A stretch of 64,000 bases of DNA, taken from the NCBI GenBank assembly GCA_946807835.1, contig OX327697.1, positions 20,408,001-20,472,000 on the forward strand, written 5' to 3'. Below the pieces are notes generated by a model, which ran no database searches, was not told the DNA's origin, and saw only the letters and a program-made list of their open reading frames with translations. Positions 1 through 12,900 of this stretch are shown one piece after another. Source of the stretch: Ailanthus altissimus. Lineage: Eukaryota; Streptophyta; Magnoliopsida; Sapindales; Simaroubaceae. Both the position numbers and the translations under genes were made by a program. Every line of letters begins with the position of its first letter. The first letter of the stretch is position 1.

Positions 1-80
1 CTCACCTTATTAGCTACAACTTTATCTTGAGGCATGGTGCATGGAATGATGTTGAGTTTCTTATTGCACTAATGTTTCAG

Positions 81-138
81 GTTTTAGATATACAAAGATC
101 TCATCCCAACTTGTGGAAAAAATAGAAAGCAATGTGAT
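81..138 (+). other. Putative 5' part of the FPGS exon cut off by a TRIM insertion
   Basis: A splice acceptor (TTTCAG, 75-80) is followed by sequence that, joined to base 952 after removing the TRIM and one copy of its target duplication, is open for about 20 codons in the frame of the FPGS start at 965. It could be the ancestral coding sequence linking an organelle presequence, encoded left of the window, to the enzyme body. It could equally be 5' UTR: 20 open codons can arise by chance in AT-rich DNA. Bases 1-80 look like intron. Confidence 0.4.
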
Positions 139-386
139 TGTTAAATATATAAAAAATTAAGATAATTGATTCTTACTATATATATATTTTATAATTAATA
201 GGTTATATTTAGTTTCCTTATATATATTTATGTTTTTTATTTATATTAACGTAAAGCCTATATAAAGGCTATCTATGTAGCATTTGTAATACACAGAATT
301 ATAGTAATAATGTAGTTTTTAAAGATTTTCAATTTCTCTTTATTATTTCTGTTGTCTTTTTCTTTTATTTTTTATCTTTTCTCACA
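139..386 (+). repeat. 5' LTR of the TRIM
   Basis: First 248-bp direct repeat, TG...CA, with a TATA-like CTATATAAAGGC near 250-261. That box is mutated (TATATGAAGG) in the 3' copy. Confidence 0.9.
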
Positions 387-698
387 TGGTATCAGAGCCA
401 AGTTACGATCATTCTCAGAGCCTAATATAGAATTTCTCAACGCACTTACACTCGTAATGATTGATTTCCTGTCTCCTTATCAACGCGTTTACAATCGCAG
501 TGGTTGATTTTCTCGACGTGCTTGTCATTCCGACAACATTGTCACTCTACGACAACTTTGCCTCTCTTCCACAAGGGTTGTCTCTCTCCAACAAGGGTTA
601 TCATTCACCGACAGCGATTGTATCTTAATAAGCACTATTACAATCAAGAATGTTCCTTTTCAAATTCGAATTTCTACCATCTTAAATTTGAGGGGGGA

Positions 699-946
699 TG
701 TTAAATATATAAAAAAATTAAGATAATTGATTCTTACCATATATATATTTTATAATTAATAGGTTATATTTAGTTTTCTTATATATATTTATGTTCTTTA
801 TTTATATTAACTTAAAGCCTATATGAAGGCTATCTATGTAGTATTTGTAATACACAGAATTATAGTAATAATGTAGTCTTTAAAGTTTTTCAATTTCTCT
901 TAAATATTTTTGCTACCTTTTTATTTTCTTTTTATCTTTTCTCATA
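699..946 (+). repeat. 3' LTR of the TRIM
   Basis: Second direct repeat, about 94% identical to 139-386. Its end is 18 bp from the FPGS ATG at 965, so any promoter or polyadenylation signal it carries could act on that gene. Confidence 0.9.
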
Positions 947-964
947 GTGATGATCAAAGGTTGC

Positions 965-3900
965 ATGGAAGATTCACTCCTTTCATCGTCATATGATAAT
1001 GCAATGGAAGCACTTTCCTCTCTCATTACACGTCACAAACGTGGGGAGGGATCACATATAGGTGGTAAATACAGAAAATTGGAACGGATGTCAATGTATC
1101 TTAAGGTAACACTAGTGCTTTCCCAATGTAATTGTTCAAGTACAATCCATGAAACATGTCTTGAAAAGATGATTCAAAATTCAGTTAGAAGGTTGTTAAA
1201 ATTTGGCTGACATGGCAACTTAGGTTGCACAATATTGCTTAGTTGGTTTCACAGTTGGTTAAGTTTTTTATAACCCCTGTTTCACAATATAAAAACTCGT
1301 GATTTAGGTTATTATTGTGTCATCTTCTTCAATATGAAACATAATACTTGAAAGGAAAAAGTGTGATCTTATTTTTTGTAACTTGTACTTCAGATGTACT
1401 CTTTCTTGACTGAAATGAGTGAAAATTCTTGCTGTTTCTGCTGGTGGATGTGGGCCATTAGTGCTAGACTACGTGTATCTGTTTTCTTGTGATTTGTTTC
1501 ATCTTACATTGATTTAGAATCATTAAGTTCTTGATAAGAAACTTGTTTGAGCATTGAAGATTTGATCCTAGAGAGTTTATTCAGTAAGTTTTGGGGAGAA
1601 TTTCTCAACAACATGAATGATACATCATATTCTGTGTGATCTAGTCTTTCCCTGTTTTCCTTTGTTATGATCATTGAAATTGTAATTGTCTTTTTTTGTC
1701 TTGCGTTTAATGTCTTTGGTCTACATATTTATCCTTATATTATCGGATTTCTTCATTCTCAATCTGAGGATTTACGTAATTGCCTTTGGGTGGGTCCACA
1801 GAGTTATTCATGTTATTTGTCATTTCTCCCTAGAAGTTTAATTGTTGGTAGCATGACAGACAGTTGAGTTATATGGTACTAATATGATGCTCAATGTGGA
1901 TGGATGCGCCTTGACTTTGTTTCCAGCATGCCTGGAATATTATTAATCTGGAACTGCCTTACTTAGTGATTTGACATTTGTTGAACTAAGATCAGGCCCA
2001 ACAATAACCAAGAGAGGATGTCGTGCTAGCAATTGTTTTATTAATCATATGAGAGAACTTTTTTCTTTTATCAAAGAGCTGCATACTTGTATATTCTTGT
2101 TCTCCCTTCATTTTTTGCATATTGCCATGTGTGTAGTTCCCAATTCTTAGAAGAAAGCTACTTGTTGGTATTATATCTAATTTGTGAGCGATGCTGTCAT
2201 AGTAGTTGAGGCATAAGTATCTGACTTCATCTTGGGATCATGGATGGAAAAGTATAGCAGTTCACTGTATGCCCTTTTTTGACGGAAAGCGCCGGAAAGG
2301 ATACCTTGCGTGCTCCCTATGCTGAGACAACCCCTTACTTTTTTTTTTTCTTTTTTGACTGAAACAGGAATAGTTCCCCTTCCTGGACCTTATGAAGCAA
2401 TCGAATCTTTAAGATCGATCTACTCAGAACACTACCCAGTGGAATGGTTCTCTGTCTGTAGCTCAAAGTGTATAAGTAGGTCGAATCCACTAGGTGTTTT
2501 CTAGCATTAGATGGAGTCTTTTATTTCCCTAGGACAAACTGTTGGCTTTCCCTCTCGTGTTGAGAACTAACAAATTTGAGTAGGCAATTATCATGCATTG
2601 TCATTATAGATGAACTTGTCCACTTCTCGGAACCCTTACCATATTTCCACTTTCCCTTGTGGTCAATTGTAGTTTGTTATTCCTATCTATTGCACTTGCT
2701 GTGACGATTGGTGATCAGTTATTATTCAATTGGTTTGCATCTTTTTCTGGAAAATGATTTCTTGGTTATTAGAATAAAAACGGTAACTTCAAGCTTACCT
2801 ACTAAAGTACAGGTCCTCATTAGAATTCTTTTTAGTTTTGTTTCTTCTGCCTGAAATGATATTGCCTGATAATTGAAAATCTGAACACTTGTTTCTTTAA
2901 AGATACTTGGATTGGAGGAGCTCATAGCTGGGCTCAGAGTTGTCCATGTTGCTGGAACTAAAGGGAAGGTACTGTCTCATTTTAACTGCTTCATTACATT
3001 TCTGTATGGATAATGTAGGCCGCCATTCACTGCCTGCTATGATATCAAGATGATCTTTTTTCTAGAATTTGCATCAGAACTCATCTTTGGCAACATTGCC
3101 CAATTTGGTTATCCTTTCTAGAGAAGGGTTAGGCATACACATCATGAATATATGAGAATTTGAATCACACCGAGAACATGAACTTGCTTTTCTCTTTTTC
3201 TTTTCCTCCTTATTCAGATTATTTTTCCTCTCTCTGTCTGTTGATTAATAACATATTTCAGGGTTCAACATGCACATTTTGTGAGGCAATTTTACGGGAG
3301 TGTGGTTTTCGAACTGGACTGTTCACGTCCCCCCACCTAATTGATGTGAGAGAACGATTCCGCATAGACGGGTTAGTGTTTACAAATATAGCAGCTATTA
3401 TCACCAAGAAACTAAGTATTTTTCTTGGTATAAGGTCCTTTAAGCATATAAGTGGTTCAAAGAAAAGAGACTAGAAGAGATGTATGTGGTTCACAAAAGT
3501 ACCTAAGACCAGATAGGCATCCCCATCTGACATATAGCAAACAAATCTCTCTGTGGATGTATATGCATGTTTCTTTGAAATTAAACTTCCCTGTTTTCCC
3601 CTTGATGCATGATGGATAAATTCATCTATATTGGTAGTTGCAGCATGTTGTCCAATTTCAGGAATGACATGAATTTGTCAAAATGGCATTTTTTAAATCA
3701 TTAAAATGATGCCTTTTATCAATTTGGCTTTCGTCGTTTTCCTTAGGATTGCCTCAGTTTGCTTAATTGTGCCCATTGCTTGAATTGGTTGTTTTTCTTT
3801 TCTCTTTTTGAAGAAATAAATCTGGGTGATCATCTTAAAAATTTCCCTTATGTACTTATCTGTATAACGTATGCATAAGCTTATTAATAGTAGCAAGACT

Positions 3901-6900
3901 ACAAACATATGGATGACTCCTCTCATGATTTTCCACTCAAAATTATTCTGAATTTGGAGTCCTAGAACATGGAAAAGACACCAAAATAGAAGCTAAAGTT
4001 TGTAAAATTTGATCTCTTAGTTTGATACGATAAAGTTGTTTTATTTCTTTTGCGCCATAACCATAATATATTTATTTGAATACTGCATCATGTAAACCGA
4101 AGCTCTTCCTAACCTTGGTTGGAGCAGGTATTTGAATGCCAGACCTCCTATACCACCTCAAGTGGTTTTAATAGTTGAACCAACTAGCACCTGATTTACT
4201 GAGAGGCATTAAGTGCTTCTGTTTTTGTGACCTTTGGTGGTTTTTTAAGTTGTCTTCCATGATTTGTGGCTTCATTTGACTTTTTCTGCTGTCAAATGGG
4301 AAGTGAATTTAAGTTCATAGAGAAATTCAGCAGCCAAATAAATGAGACATGAACTTGAGTACTTTTCTTGGCCATATAACGAGATGATAACTGGGGCCTT
4401 AAGGTCACTTCTGCTGCTGAATTAGGTCAAATACATTTTGTGTGGAGGGCACTAATAGATATTCACTTAATGAGAATAGAGGCTCCAAAGTAACCATCTG
4501 ATCCAAAAGGCTCGAACAAAAATAGTATTTAAACTCTAACAGACACCTTCATTTGCAAGATTGGGTCTTATCAACGGACTTCTCACATGGCTCAAGTAGA
4601 GACATGACAGAAATAGAGTTGTCATGTGATCCAGCCCAAATAAGGACAAAAAAGCAATCCTGGAGATGATTAAAATATGTGACATCTTGGTTTAAATTGG
4701 GTTTGTACCATTTTAAGTAATCATTTTGATCCAGAAGTTCAAGCTGATAGGTAAAGGGCATTAAAGCTCTAATAGAGACAGTTATAGGAACAAGTTCTTT
4801 GGTGTGTATGGAAGCTTTTATTATTAATATTAAGCTGATTCAGGTTTAGCTTTTGTCATGTGTGTATAACTAGTTACTTCTGTATTAAATTGGAAGTCAT
4901 TTTATGGATGATATGAATGTTTCTTTACTTAACTTGATGGAACCTCAATCTTAATCTGGTTGGCATGGCTATTTTGAAACGTTATTCAGTGATTGATAAT
5001 GAGTTACCAATTTAGGTTGGAGATATCTGAAGATAAGTTTTTGCATTATTTTTGGGATTGTTGGAGCCTATTGAAGGTAAAATTTCACACTTCTTTATGA
5101 TAACCATAATATCATTTATTTTAGATTTTACACTTTGAATATATATATATATATATGCGCGTGTGTGTCCTACCTCTTTCTGTTTCTTTTGTTTTTTTTT
5201 TTTTTGGGGGGGGGGGGGGGGGTTTCTCGTCTGCTTCTTGGTACTTCGTCTGTGCCTATTGCTTTCAAACAAGTGTCTATTAGATAAGTGGCATGTAAAA
5301 TTACTTTAAAGTGGCCCTCTGGCTTCTGGTTTTGATCCAAATCTGTGCTACAGTATTCTTTCCTGCATTTCTTTTATCAAAAAAGCTTTTTAATTGGGAA
5401 TTTTACTTATTTTTTCTGTTTCATAATCTTGTTGTTTTTTTCTGTTTCATAATCTTGTTAATAGAGCGAACCTTAACTAGTTGAGAATGAGAATTTTCAA
5501 ATCTGTTGTTTTCTTTACCTGGTGTAGTGCCAATATTGTGATGCGTGATTAGTGTTTCAAATTCAGGTAGAGAGGCACCTTTAAGTAAAGAGAGTACTTA
5601 TTAATATCTACTAAATTAGCAGGTGGTGTAAAAAACTAATGAATTTGTGGAAATGAATGTGTGTATGAGTGGGAAATGAGTGAGTATGAGTTGTAAAGGC
5701 AAGCTTTCCACCTTGACAAAGGTGGAAGCTTGCCTATATATTGATATGTTCTCTTCAATGTATATATCAAGTTTTTCTCCTTTTCTGAATACTTTCTACA
5801 TGGTATCAGAGCCAAGGTTTGGCTTTTAACCTTTTTTTTTTAATTTTCCGGCCTTTCCTGTTTTTTCTGGCAACATTGCCTGTTTATTTTCCGGCTACTG
5901 TGTTCACTTTTTTCGGTGGCCGTGATCTCAGAAGGTCATTCACAAAAAGGCCCGAGAAATCGTCGCCGGACGCGCCTCCACGCGTCGTAACAATAACACT
6001 CTCCGGCGACTGTAGCATTTCCCAGCGAGGTACACAGCATCCACCTGTGTACTCAGAAGACGCCGGAGATAACTTTTGCAGCCATCCACTGTCATTGCCC
6101 GCCGGACGCACCTCCACGCGCCGGAACAGTAAAATTTCCGGCGATTTGCAACCGTCGACGTTCTTCTTTCCGGCGAGCGTGAGGTCTCACCGCCGGCATC
6201 ACCAGACTCAGACGAAGCCGGTGACTTCAACTCCAGCCGCCGCAAACTCCTCGGCTGTTGGACGCGCCACCACGCGCCGCATCTCCGCCGCTGTCACTAG
6301 ACCGCCGATATCATCCTCCGGCGAGAGTGAATCCTCACTGCCGGTGCCAGTCAATTCAGACATCACCGGGAAAACTCAATCCGGTCATCCGGCCTCTCGC
6401 CGCCGTCACCTTCGCCGGAATCCGCCCTCTGTGACCGGAAAATTATTTCTGTTTTCAATCAACCTGCTTTATCCGGTTTGTGATTCAATATGGCCATTGA
6501 AAGCTCCAAAACAGGTTCTGCCTTATCCTTTAACTCATTTCTTACTTTCATAACCGAAAAATTGGTAGGAAGTAGTAATTATGCCTCTTGGGCTGCGTCT
6601 GTTGAGTTATGGTGTATGGGATATGGCTTAGAAGATCATTTAGTTACCAAGATTACAGATTTGCAAGATAAAAATACAGCTGAATGGAAAAAGATTGATG
6701 CGTTATTGTGTAACCAATTATGGCAGAGCATTGATCCTCAACTATATCCCATTTACAAGGCCTACCGAACTTGTTTTGATATTTGGCATCAGGCTCAGTT
6801 GTTATATACAAATGACATTCAAAATTTGTACTCTATTGTCTCGAATCTTGTCAATTTAAAACAACAGGCTATGGATATGTCAGAATTCCTTGGACGGATG

Positions 6901-9900
6901 GCATCCCTCAAAACCGAATTCAACTCACTTTTACTAGTTGGTAAGACTGTGGCCGAAGACCTTGCACAGAGGGATAAATTTTTTATGGTTCTGACTCTGG
7001 CTTCTCTTGGCTCTGAGCTCTCACTAATACGAGATCAGATCCTTGCCAGTGCAACTATCCCTTCTATGGATGAGGTGTTTGCTCGGCTCCTTCGTGTTTC
7101 TGCACCAGGTCCCATTCCCGGGCCACCTGCAATGGACTCTTCTGTATTGGCCTCCCAATCTCAATCACATAACTCTTTCAAAGGAGATCAAGGCGATCGC
7201 AGCAAAAATCGCCCCAAGTGCAGTTATTGTCATCGTTGGGGCCATACTCGAGAAAAATGCTATAAGTTGCATGGACGGCCTCTTCGAGCTACTACCCTTG
7301 CTAACACCGATCAAACTGGCACTTCGCATAATTGTTCTCCTTCCATGCTTATTACTGGTACTGATTATGAGGGGTATCGTAAATACCAAGCAGCTCAACA
7401 AACTATATCCTCCATTACAAATACTGGTAATTCTGTCACCTGCCTGACTCAGTCTTCCTCTCACGGACCGTGGGTCTTTGATTCTGGTGCATCAGACCAT
7501 ATTTCCGGTAACCTTCAATTACTCTCTTGCATTTCTGAGACTGGGTCGTTACCATTTGTCACGTTAGCTAATGGAACCAAAACCATTGCTAAAGCAATTG
7601 GTCGTGCTTTTCTTTTACCTTCTTTACCTTTAGACTCTGTTCTTTATATTCCACAATGTCCTTTTAACCTTATCTCTGTTAGTAAACTCACCCGTTCTTT
7701 AAACTGTGCTATCACTTTTATTAATGACTCTGTTCTTATACAGGACCGCAGTACGGGAAAGACGATTGGCGTAGGCCGTGAGTCACAAGGGCTCTACCAT
7801 TTGAGTATTCCTCAACCATCTGTCGCATGCACTGTTGCTGAATCACCAGCACTTCTTCATAATCGTTTGGGACACACACATTTGTTCAAGCTTAAAAAAA
7901 TGGTTCCTGGTCTCTCTCATTTATCGTCTTTTGATTGTGAGTCTTGTCAGCTTGGAAAACACTCTTGTGGATCATTTCCAAAGCGAGTCAATAATCAGGC
8001 TACGTCCCCTTTTGAATTAGTTCATTCCGACATTTGGGGTCCTAGTCGCGTTTTGTCTGTTTTAGGCTTTAAATACTTTGTTACATTTATTGATGATTAT
8101 TCACGTTGCACTTGATTATTTTTAATGAAAGATCGTTCTGAATTATTTTCCATCTTTAAATCTTTCTGTGCTGAAATTAAGACACAATTCTCTACTGCTA
8201 TTCGTATATTACGTAGTGATAATGCACGTGAATATTTTTCTATTCCTTTTACTCAATTTATGTCGTCTCAGGGCATCTTACATCAGTCTTCTTGCGTCTA
8301 TACTCCACAGCAAAATGGAGTTGCCGAACGTAAGAACAGGCATCTCATTGAAACTGCCCACACTTTACTTCTACATCATCATGTTCCTCTCCGTTTTTGG
8401 GCGGATGCTGTCCTTACTGCCTGTTTTTTAATCAATCGAATGCCCTCCTCTGTGTTACAACATCAGGTACCTCATTCTGTTCTATATCCTGATCAACCAT
8501 TATTTTCTCTTCCGCCGCGTGTTTTTGGTTGCACTTGTTTTGTTCATGTATTCTCTCCTGGTCAAGACAAATTATCCGCTCGATCTATCAAATGTATTTT
8601 TCTTGGCTACTCACGTCTTCAGAAAGGATATCGGTGTTATTCTCCTGACACTCGACGTCATTTCCTTTCTGCTTATGTCACATTTTTTGAGTCTTCCCCT
8701 TTCTTTTCCTCCTCTACTTCCGAAAATCTATCACTCACAGAGGCTCTCCCAATTCCTTTTATTGTTCCTCCTCCTACGTCCAACACTGAATGTGTTTCCG
8801 TTTCCCAAAATAATCTTCCTCTTGAGGATTCTTCCTCTCCGGCTCCTGCGAGTCCTATTCCTTTTTCTCCTGCAGGTGATGACAGTGCTACTACTCCTGT
8901 GACACTTGAAGGGCCCGTTGACTCACTTCCTGCTCCCGATCACTCTCCTACTGAGGTCCTCCCACCTGTTGACCAGTTTCCCATTGCTATTCGGAAAGGT
9001 ATGCGTTCCACTCGCAATCCTCATCCTATCTATAATTTTCTTAGTTATCATCGACTGTCTTCACCATATTATGCCTTTGTGTCTACTTTATCCTCTGTTG
9101 CTATTCCTACCACTCTCCGTGATGCTCTTTCACATCCTGGTTGGTGTCAAGTAATGGTTGACGAAATGACTGCTTTGCACAATAATGGTACCTGGGAGTT
9201 AGTTCAATTACCCCCCGGTCATTCCACTGTTGGTTGTCGTTGGGTTTATACTGTCAAGATTGGACCCGATGGTCAGGTTGATCGGTTGAAAGCAAGGTTG
9301 GTTGCCAAAGGATACACGCAGACTTATGGCCTAGATTATTCTGATACATTTTCTCCTGTGGCTAAGATGTCGTCCGTTCGACTGTTCTTATCTATGGCTG
9401 CTATTCGCCAGTAGCCTTTGCACCAGCTTGACATTAAGAATGCCTTTCTCCATGGTGAGCTTCAGGAAGAAATCTATATGGAGCAACCTCCTGGTTTTGT
9501 TGCTCAAGGGGAGTCTGGTTTGGTATGCAAACTTCGTCGCTCATTATATGGTTTAAAATAATCTCCTCGTGCCTGGTTTGGTCGTTTCAGTACTGTTATC
9601 CAGGAATTTTGGCATGATCCGATGTCAGTCAGATCATTCTGTTTTCTATAAGCATACACTACAAGGCTAATGCATATATCTGGTAGTATATGTTGATGAT
9701 ATTGTCATCACGGGCAGTGATCAAAATGGTATTAAACAATTAAAAGAACACTTGTTTGATCATTTTCAGACCAAAGATTTGGGATTACTCAGATACTTCC
9801 TTGGTATTGAGGTAGCTCAGTCTAGCTCTGGAATTGTCATTTCTCAAAGAAAGTATGCTTTGGACATTCTTCAAGAAACAGGGATGATGGATTGCCAACC

Positions 9901-12900
9901 CCATAGACACTCCTATGGACTTTAACATTAAACTTCTACCTGGACAGGGGGAGCCCATTGCAGATCCTGGGAGATATCGGAGACTAGTTGGTAAACTAAA
10001 TTATCTCACCATCACACGACCTGATATTTCCTTTTCGGTTAGTGTTGTCAATCAGTTTTTACAGTCTCCATGTGACAGTCATTGGAATGCAGTTATTCGA
10101 ATCCTACGATATATTAAGAATGCACCCGGTAAAGGTTTGCTATATGAGAATAAGGGTCATACACAAATTGTTGGATATTCAGATGCCGATTGGGCAGGTT
10201 CTCCATCAGATAGACGTTCTACCACTGGGTATTGTGTTCTTATTGGAGGAAATCTTATATCTTGGAAAAGTAAGAAGCAAGCTGTTGTTGCTAGGTCAAG
10301 TGCAGAAGCAGAACATCGGGCAATGGCTTTAGCAACATGTGAACTCATATGGTTAAAACAGTTAATCCAAGAATTGAAGTTTGCAGATATTTCACAGATG
10401 AAGTTACTTTGTGATAATCAAGCTGCCCTTCACATTTCATCCAATCCAGTGTTTCATGAAAGGACGAAACATATAGAGATTGATTGTCACTTTATTCGAG
10501 AAAAAGATTCTATCCGGCATTATTTCTACCAATTATGTTAGCTCAAATGATCAACTAGCAGATGTTCTTACTAAATCTCTCAGGGGTCCTAGAATTGATT
10601 TCATTTGTAACAAGCTTGGCGCATATGATTTATATGCTCCAGCTTGAGGGGGGAGTGTGGAAATGAATATGTGTATGAGTGGGAAATGAGTGAGTATGAG
10701 TTGTAAAGGCAAGCTTTCCACCTTGACAAAGGTGGAAGCTTGCCTATATATTGATATGTTCTCTTCAATGTATATATCAAGTTTTTCTCCTTCTCTGAAT
10801 ACTTTCTACAGAGTTATTTTTTCAAAATGTTTTCCATCTCTTTGGCTTGGGAAGTATTTTAGGCACCCAATTGTGGATTGAACGTTTGACAATCATTATG
10901 GGGAAAGGAAATGCTACAATTTGTAGATTCTACCATAGAAATCATTTGATATGAGAAACTGAATCTTTATTCCATTTAAATTTTAGCATAAGTCTTTTTA
11001 TTATCTATCGCTGTCGGCATTACAATATTTTTCCTATTCTTCATACTTATGGTAAGAACTGTTAGGATTTTTATGGTATACAACTTTCCTCCATGACTTT
11101 GGACAAGTGAAACACTTTCATCTCTCATTCTGTGCATGAAAAGATATAGACAAATATGTGTATTAAGTCAATGGCACAAATACACATTCATATATTATGA
11201 AGACCAGGGCGAATTCTCTTCCGAGGTCTGGCTTTTTGATTAAATAATAATTCAATTTATTAATCTGCTTTGGAATTACAATACATATCAGGCATTTTCT
11301 GACAGTAGAAAATTCAATTTGCAGGAAAATGTCACAGATGATCTGCCTATGCCTCCACTATTTCAGTTCCTCACTGTATTGGCATTTAAAATATTTGTAT
11401 GCGAACAGGTTAGTTTTGTGATATTTAGCTTTAATTGATGGCTACACTTTGAATATAAAAATGGATTGGCCGTCTATTATACTCATGACGGAGATAGAAA
11501 ATGAGCAAATTAATATTGAAACAAATGCAAAAATGTTTATTTGTTGTCAGGTCATCCGGAGAATGATTCCAATTATGGCTTCTGGCTTCCCATAAAGTTA
11601 AATCTTGTTCCTGAGTATCTTTTATATAATCACCTTTCCATTGGTTGGCATGATATCAATGTTCCCTTGACTAGTAATTCTTATAGCTTTGACAAGCATC
11701 TTTTTACTAATTCAAATGTAACATTTAATTTAAACAGAAAGCTGAACTGCTACAACTAGGAAGAAACTCTATTATTTGCCTGACCAATTTTCTGTCTTCT
11801 TTAAGATTTTTTGTTCTGTTATCAACAAATTATTGATTGATGTTGTCGTGTGTATTGTGTTGGTTTTCCACAAATTCTTCTGCATGAGTGCTCAAAGTAC
11901 CCTTTTGAAAGTGGGAATTTTCCTCTTTCATGATCTCTTGACTTTGAAATAAAGTCACATTTCTGAAGGAGGTATGAAATAATGATAGTTAGTGTTCTCA
12001 AACGGTGAAAAAGTTTGATTTTGGGTGATCAAGAAGGATAAATTGTGTTTGTCTAAAACTCCATTGAACTTGCTGAGCTGTGTTCTAACAGCTGGTGTGG
12101 TTGAATTATGTCTTAATTAGATACCTATGAATAGCTTTGCCTGTTGTTTTGACTGTAATCTTCTCTCATATACGTCATCCCCACCCTCCTAATATGGTAC
12201 CTTATATTCTTCAATTATGTTCATTCTTTTCAGCCTTTAATAGGTTTCCTTCATGTCTCTTTCTGTGCATCCCTAATGTAGTATTCATTAACCAGGTGCA
12301 ACTTATTTGATAAAACAGTCACAATCAGATTAGATTTTTCTACTTCTTGTTTTGACTTATTCAAATTTTTTCTCTTTTTTCTTCACTGAATTATTTCCTT
12401 TTTATAGGTAGATGTCGCTGTTATTGAAGTTGGTCTTGGGGGAAAGAAGGATTCCACAAATGTGGTATGCATCTCATCATACAATATAAATGCCTCTAAT
12501 GATTGTTGTGGGGTTTACCGAAATTTCAGAGTGATTATTCTTTTGCAAATAAAAAGCAAGAAAAGTTAATAACCTTGTTCATTGGATTAGTCTTACTTTA
12601 AAGGATTATGAAAATAACTAAGAGAATGAAGTTGATGGTCATGTAACTTGGTGTTGAAAACTATGCAGATTAAAGAACCTGTTGTTTGTGGCATTACTTC
12701 TCTTGGCATGGATCACATGGAAACATTGGGTGAGTTGTTTTCTGAACATATCATGCTTTTCAAGACCCTTTTTTTTTTTTAACTCACAAGTGAGATACAA
12801 TTTTATTTAGTGCAACTGTTGTGGCAGATTAAAGTTTTTTCTTTTTTGTTTTCTTTTATGGGAGTGCTTTATTTGTAATTTTTGGATCCCATATGGCTCT

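Larger units (their letters stand above)
139..946 (+). mobile_element. TRIM (miniature LTR retrotransposon) with 5-bp TSD
   Basis: Two 248-bp direct repeats (139-386 and 699-946) flank only 312 bp of internal sequence. The element starts TG and the 5' LTR ends CA; the 3' LTR ends TA by one substitution. Directly after the 5' LTR lies TGGTATCAGAGCCAAG (387-402), a primer binding site matching the 3' end of plant initiator tRNA-Met as in Ty1/copia elements. Directly before the 3' LTR is the polypurine tract GAGGGGGGA. GTGAT occurs on both sides (134-138 and 947-951). The internal part has no gag or pol, so it must have moved in trans. The LTRs differ at about 15 positions by hand count, so the insertion is not very recent. 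The 5' LTR has a TATATAAAGG box near 251. Confidence 0.9.
5646..10810 (+). mobile_element. Ty1/copia LTR retrotransposon in FPGS intron 4, defective
   Basis: Identical-length 155-bp LTRs (5646-5800, 10656-10810), TG...CA, differ at two positions (about 1.3%), so insertion is fairly recent. The primer binding site TGGTATCAGAGCCAAG starts at 5801, matching initiator tRNA-Met. A polypurine tract (TTGAGGGGGGAG) ends at 10655. Flanks are GAATT (5641-5645) and GAGTT (10811-10815), a 5-bp target duplication with one mismatch. Domain order is gag, zinc knuckle, protease, integrase, reverse transcriptase, RNase H, which is the copia order with integrase before RT. It lies sense to the host gene in a 6.25-kb intron whose splice sites are intact. 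It cannot be autonomous because gag-pol is broken. Confidence 0.95.

Noticed and set aside
7043..7464. Overlapping open frames inside gag-pol on both strands (for example 7043-7447 and 7165-7464)
   Set aside because: They are shadows of the copia reading frame and match no domain.
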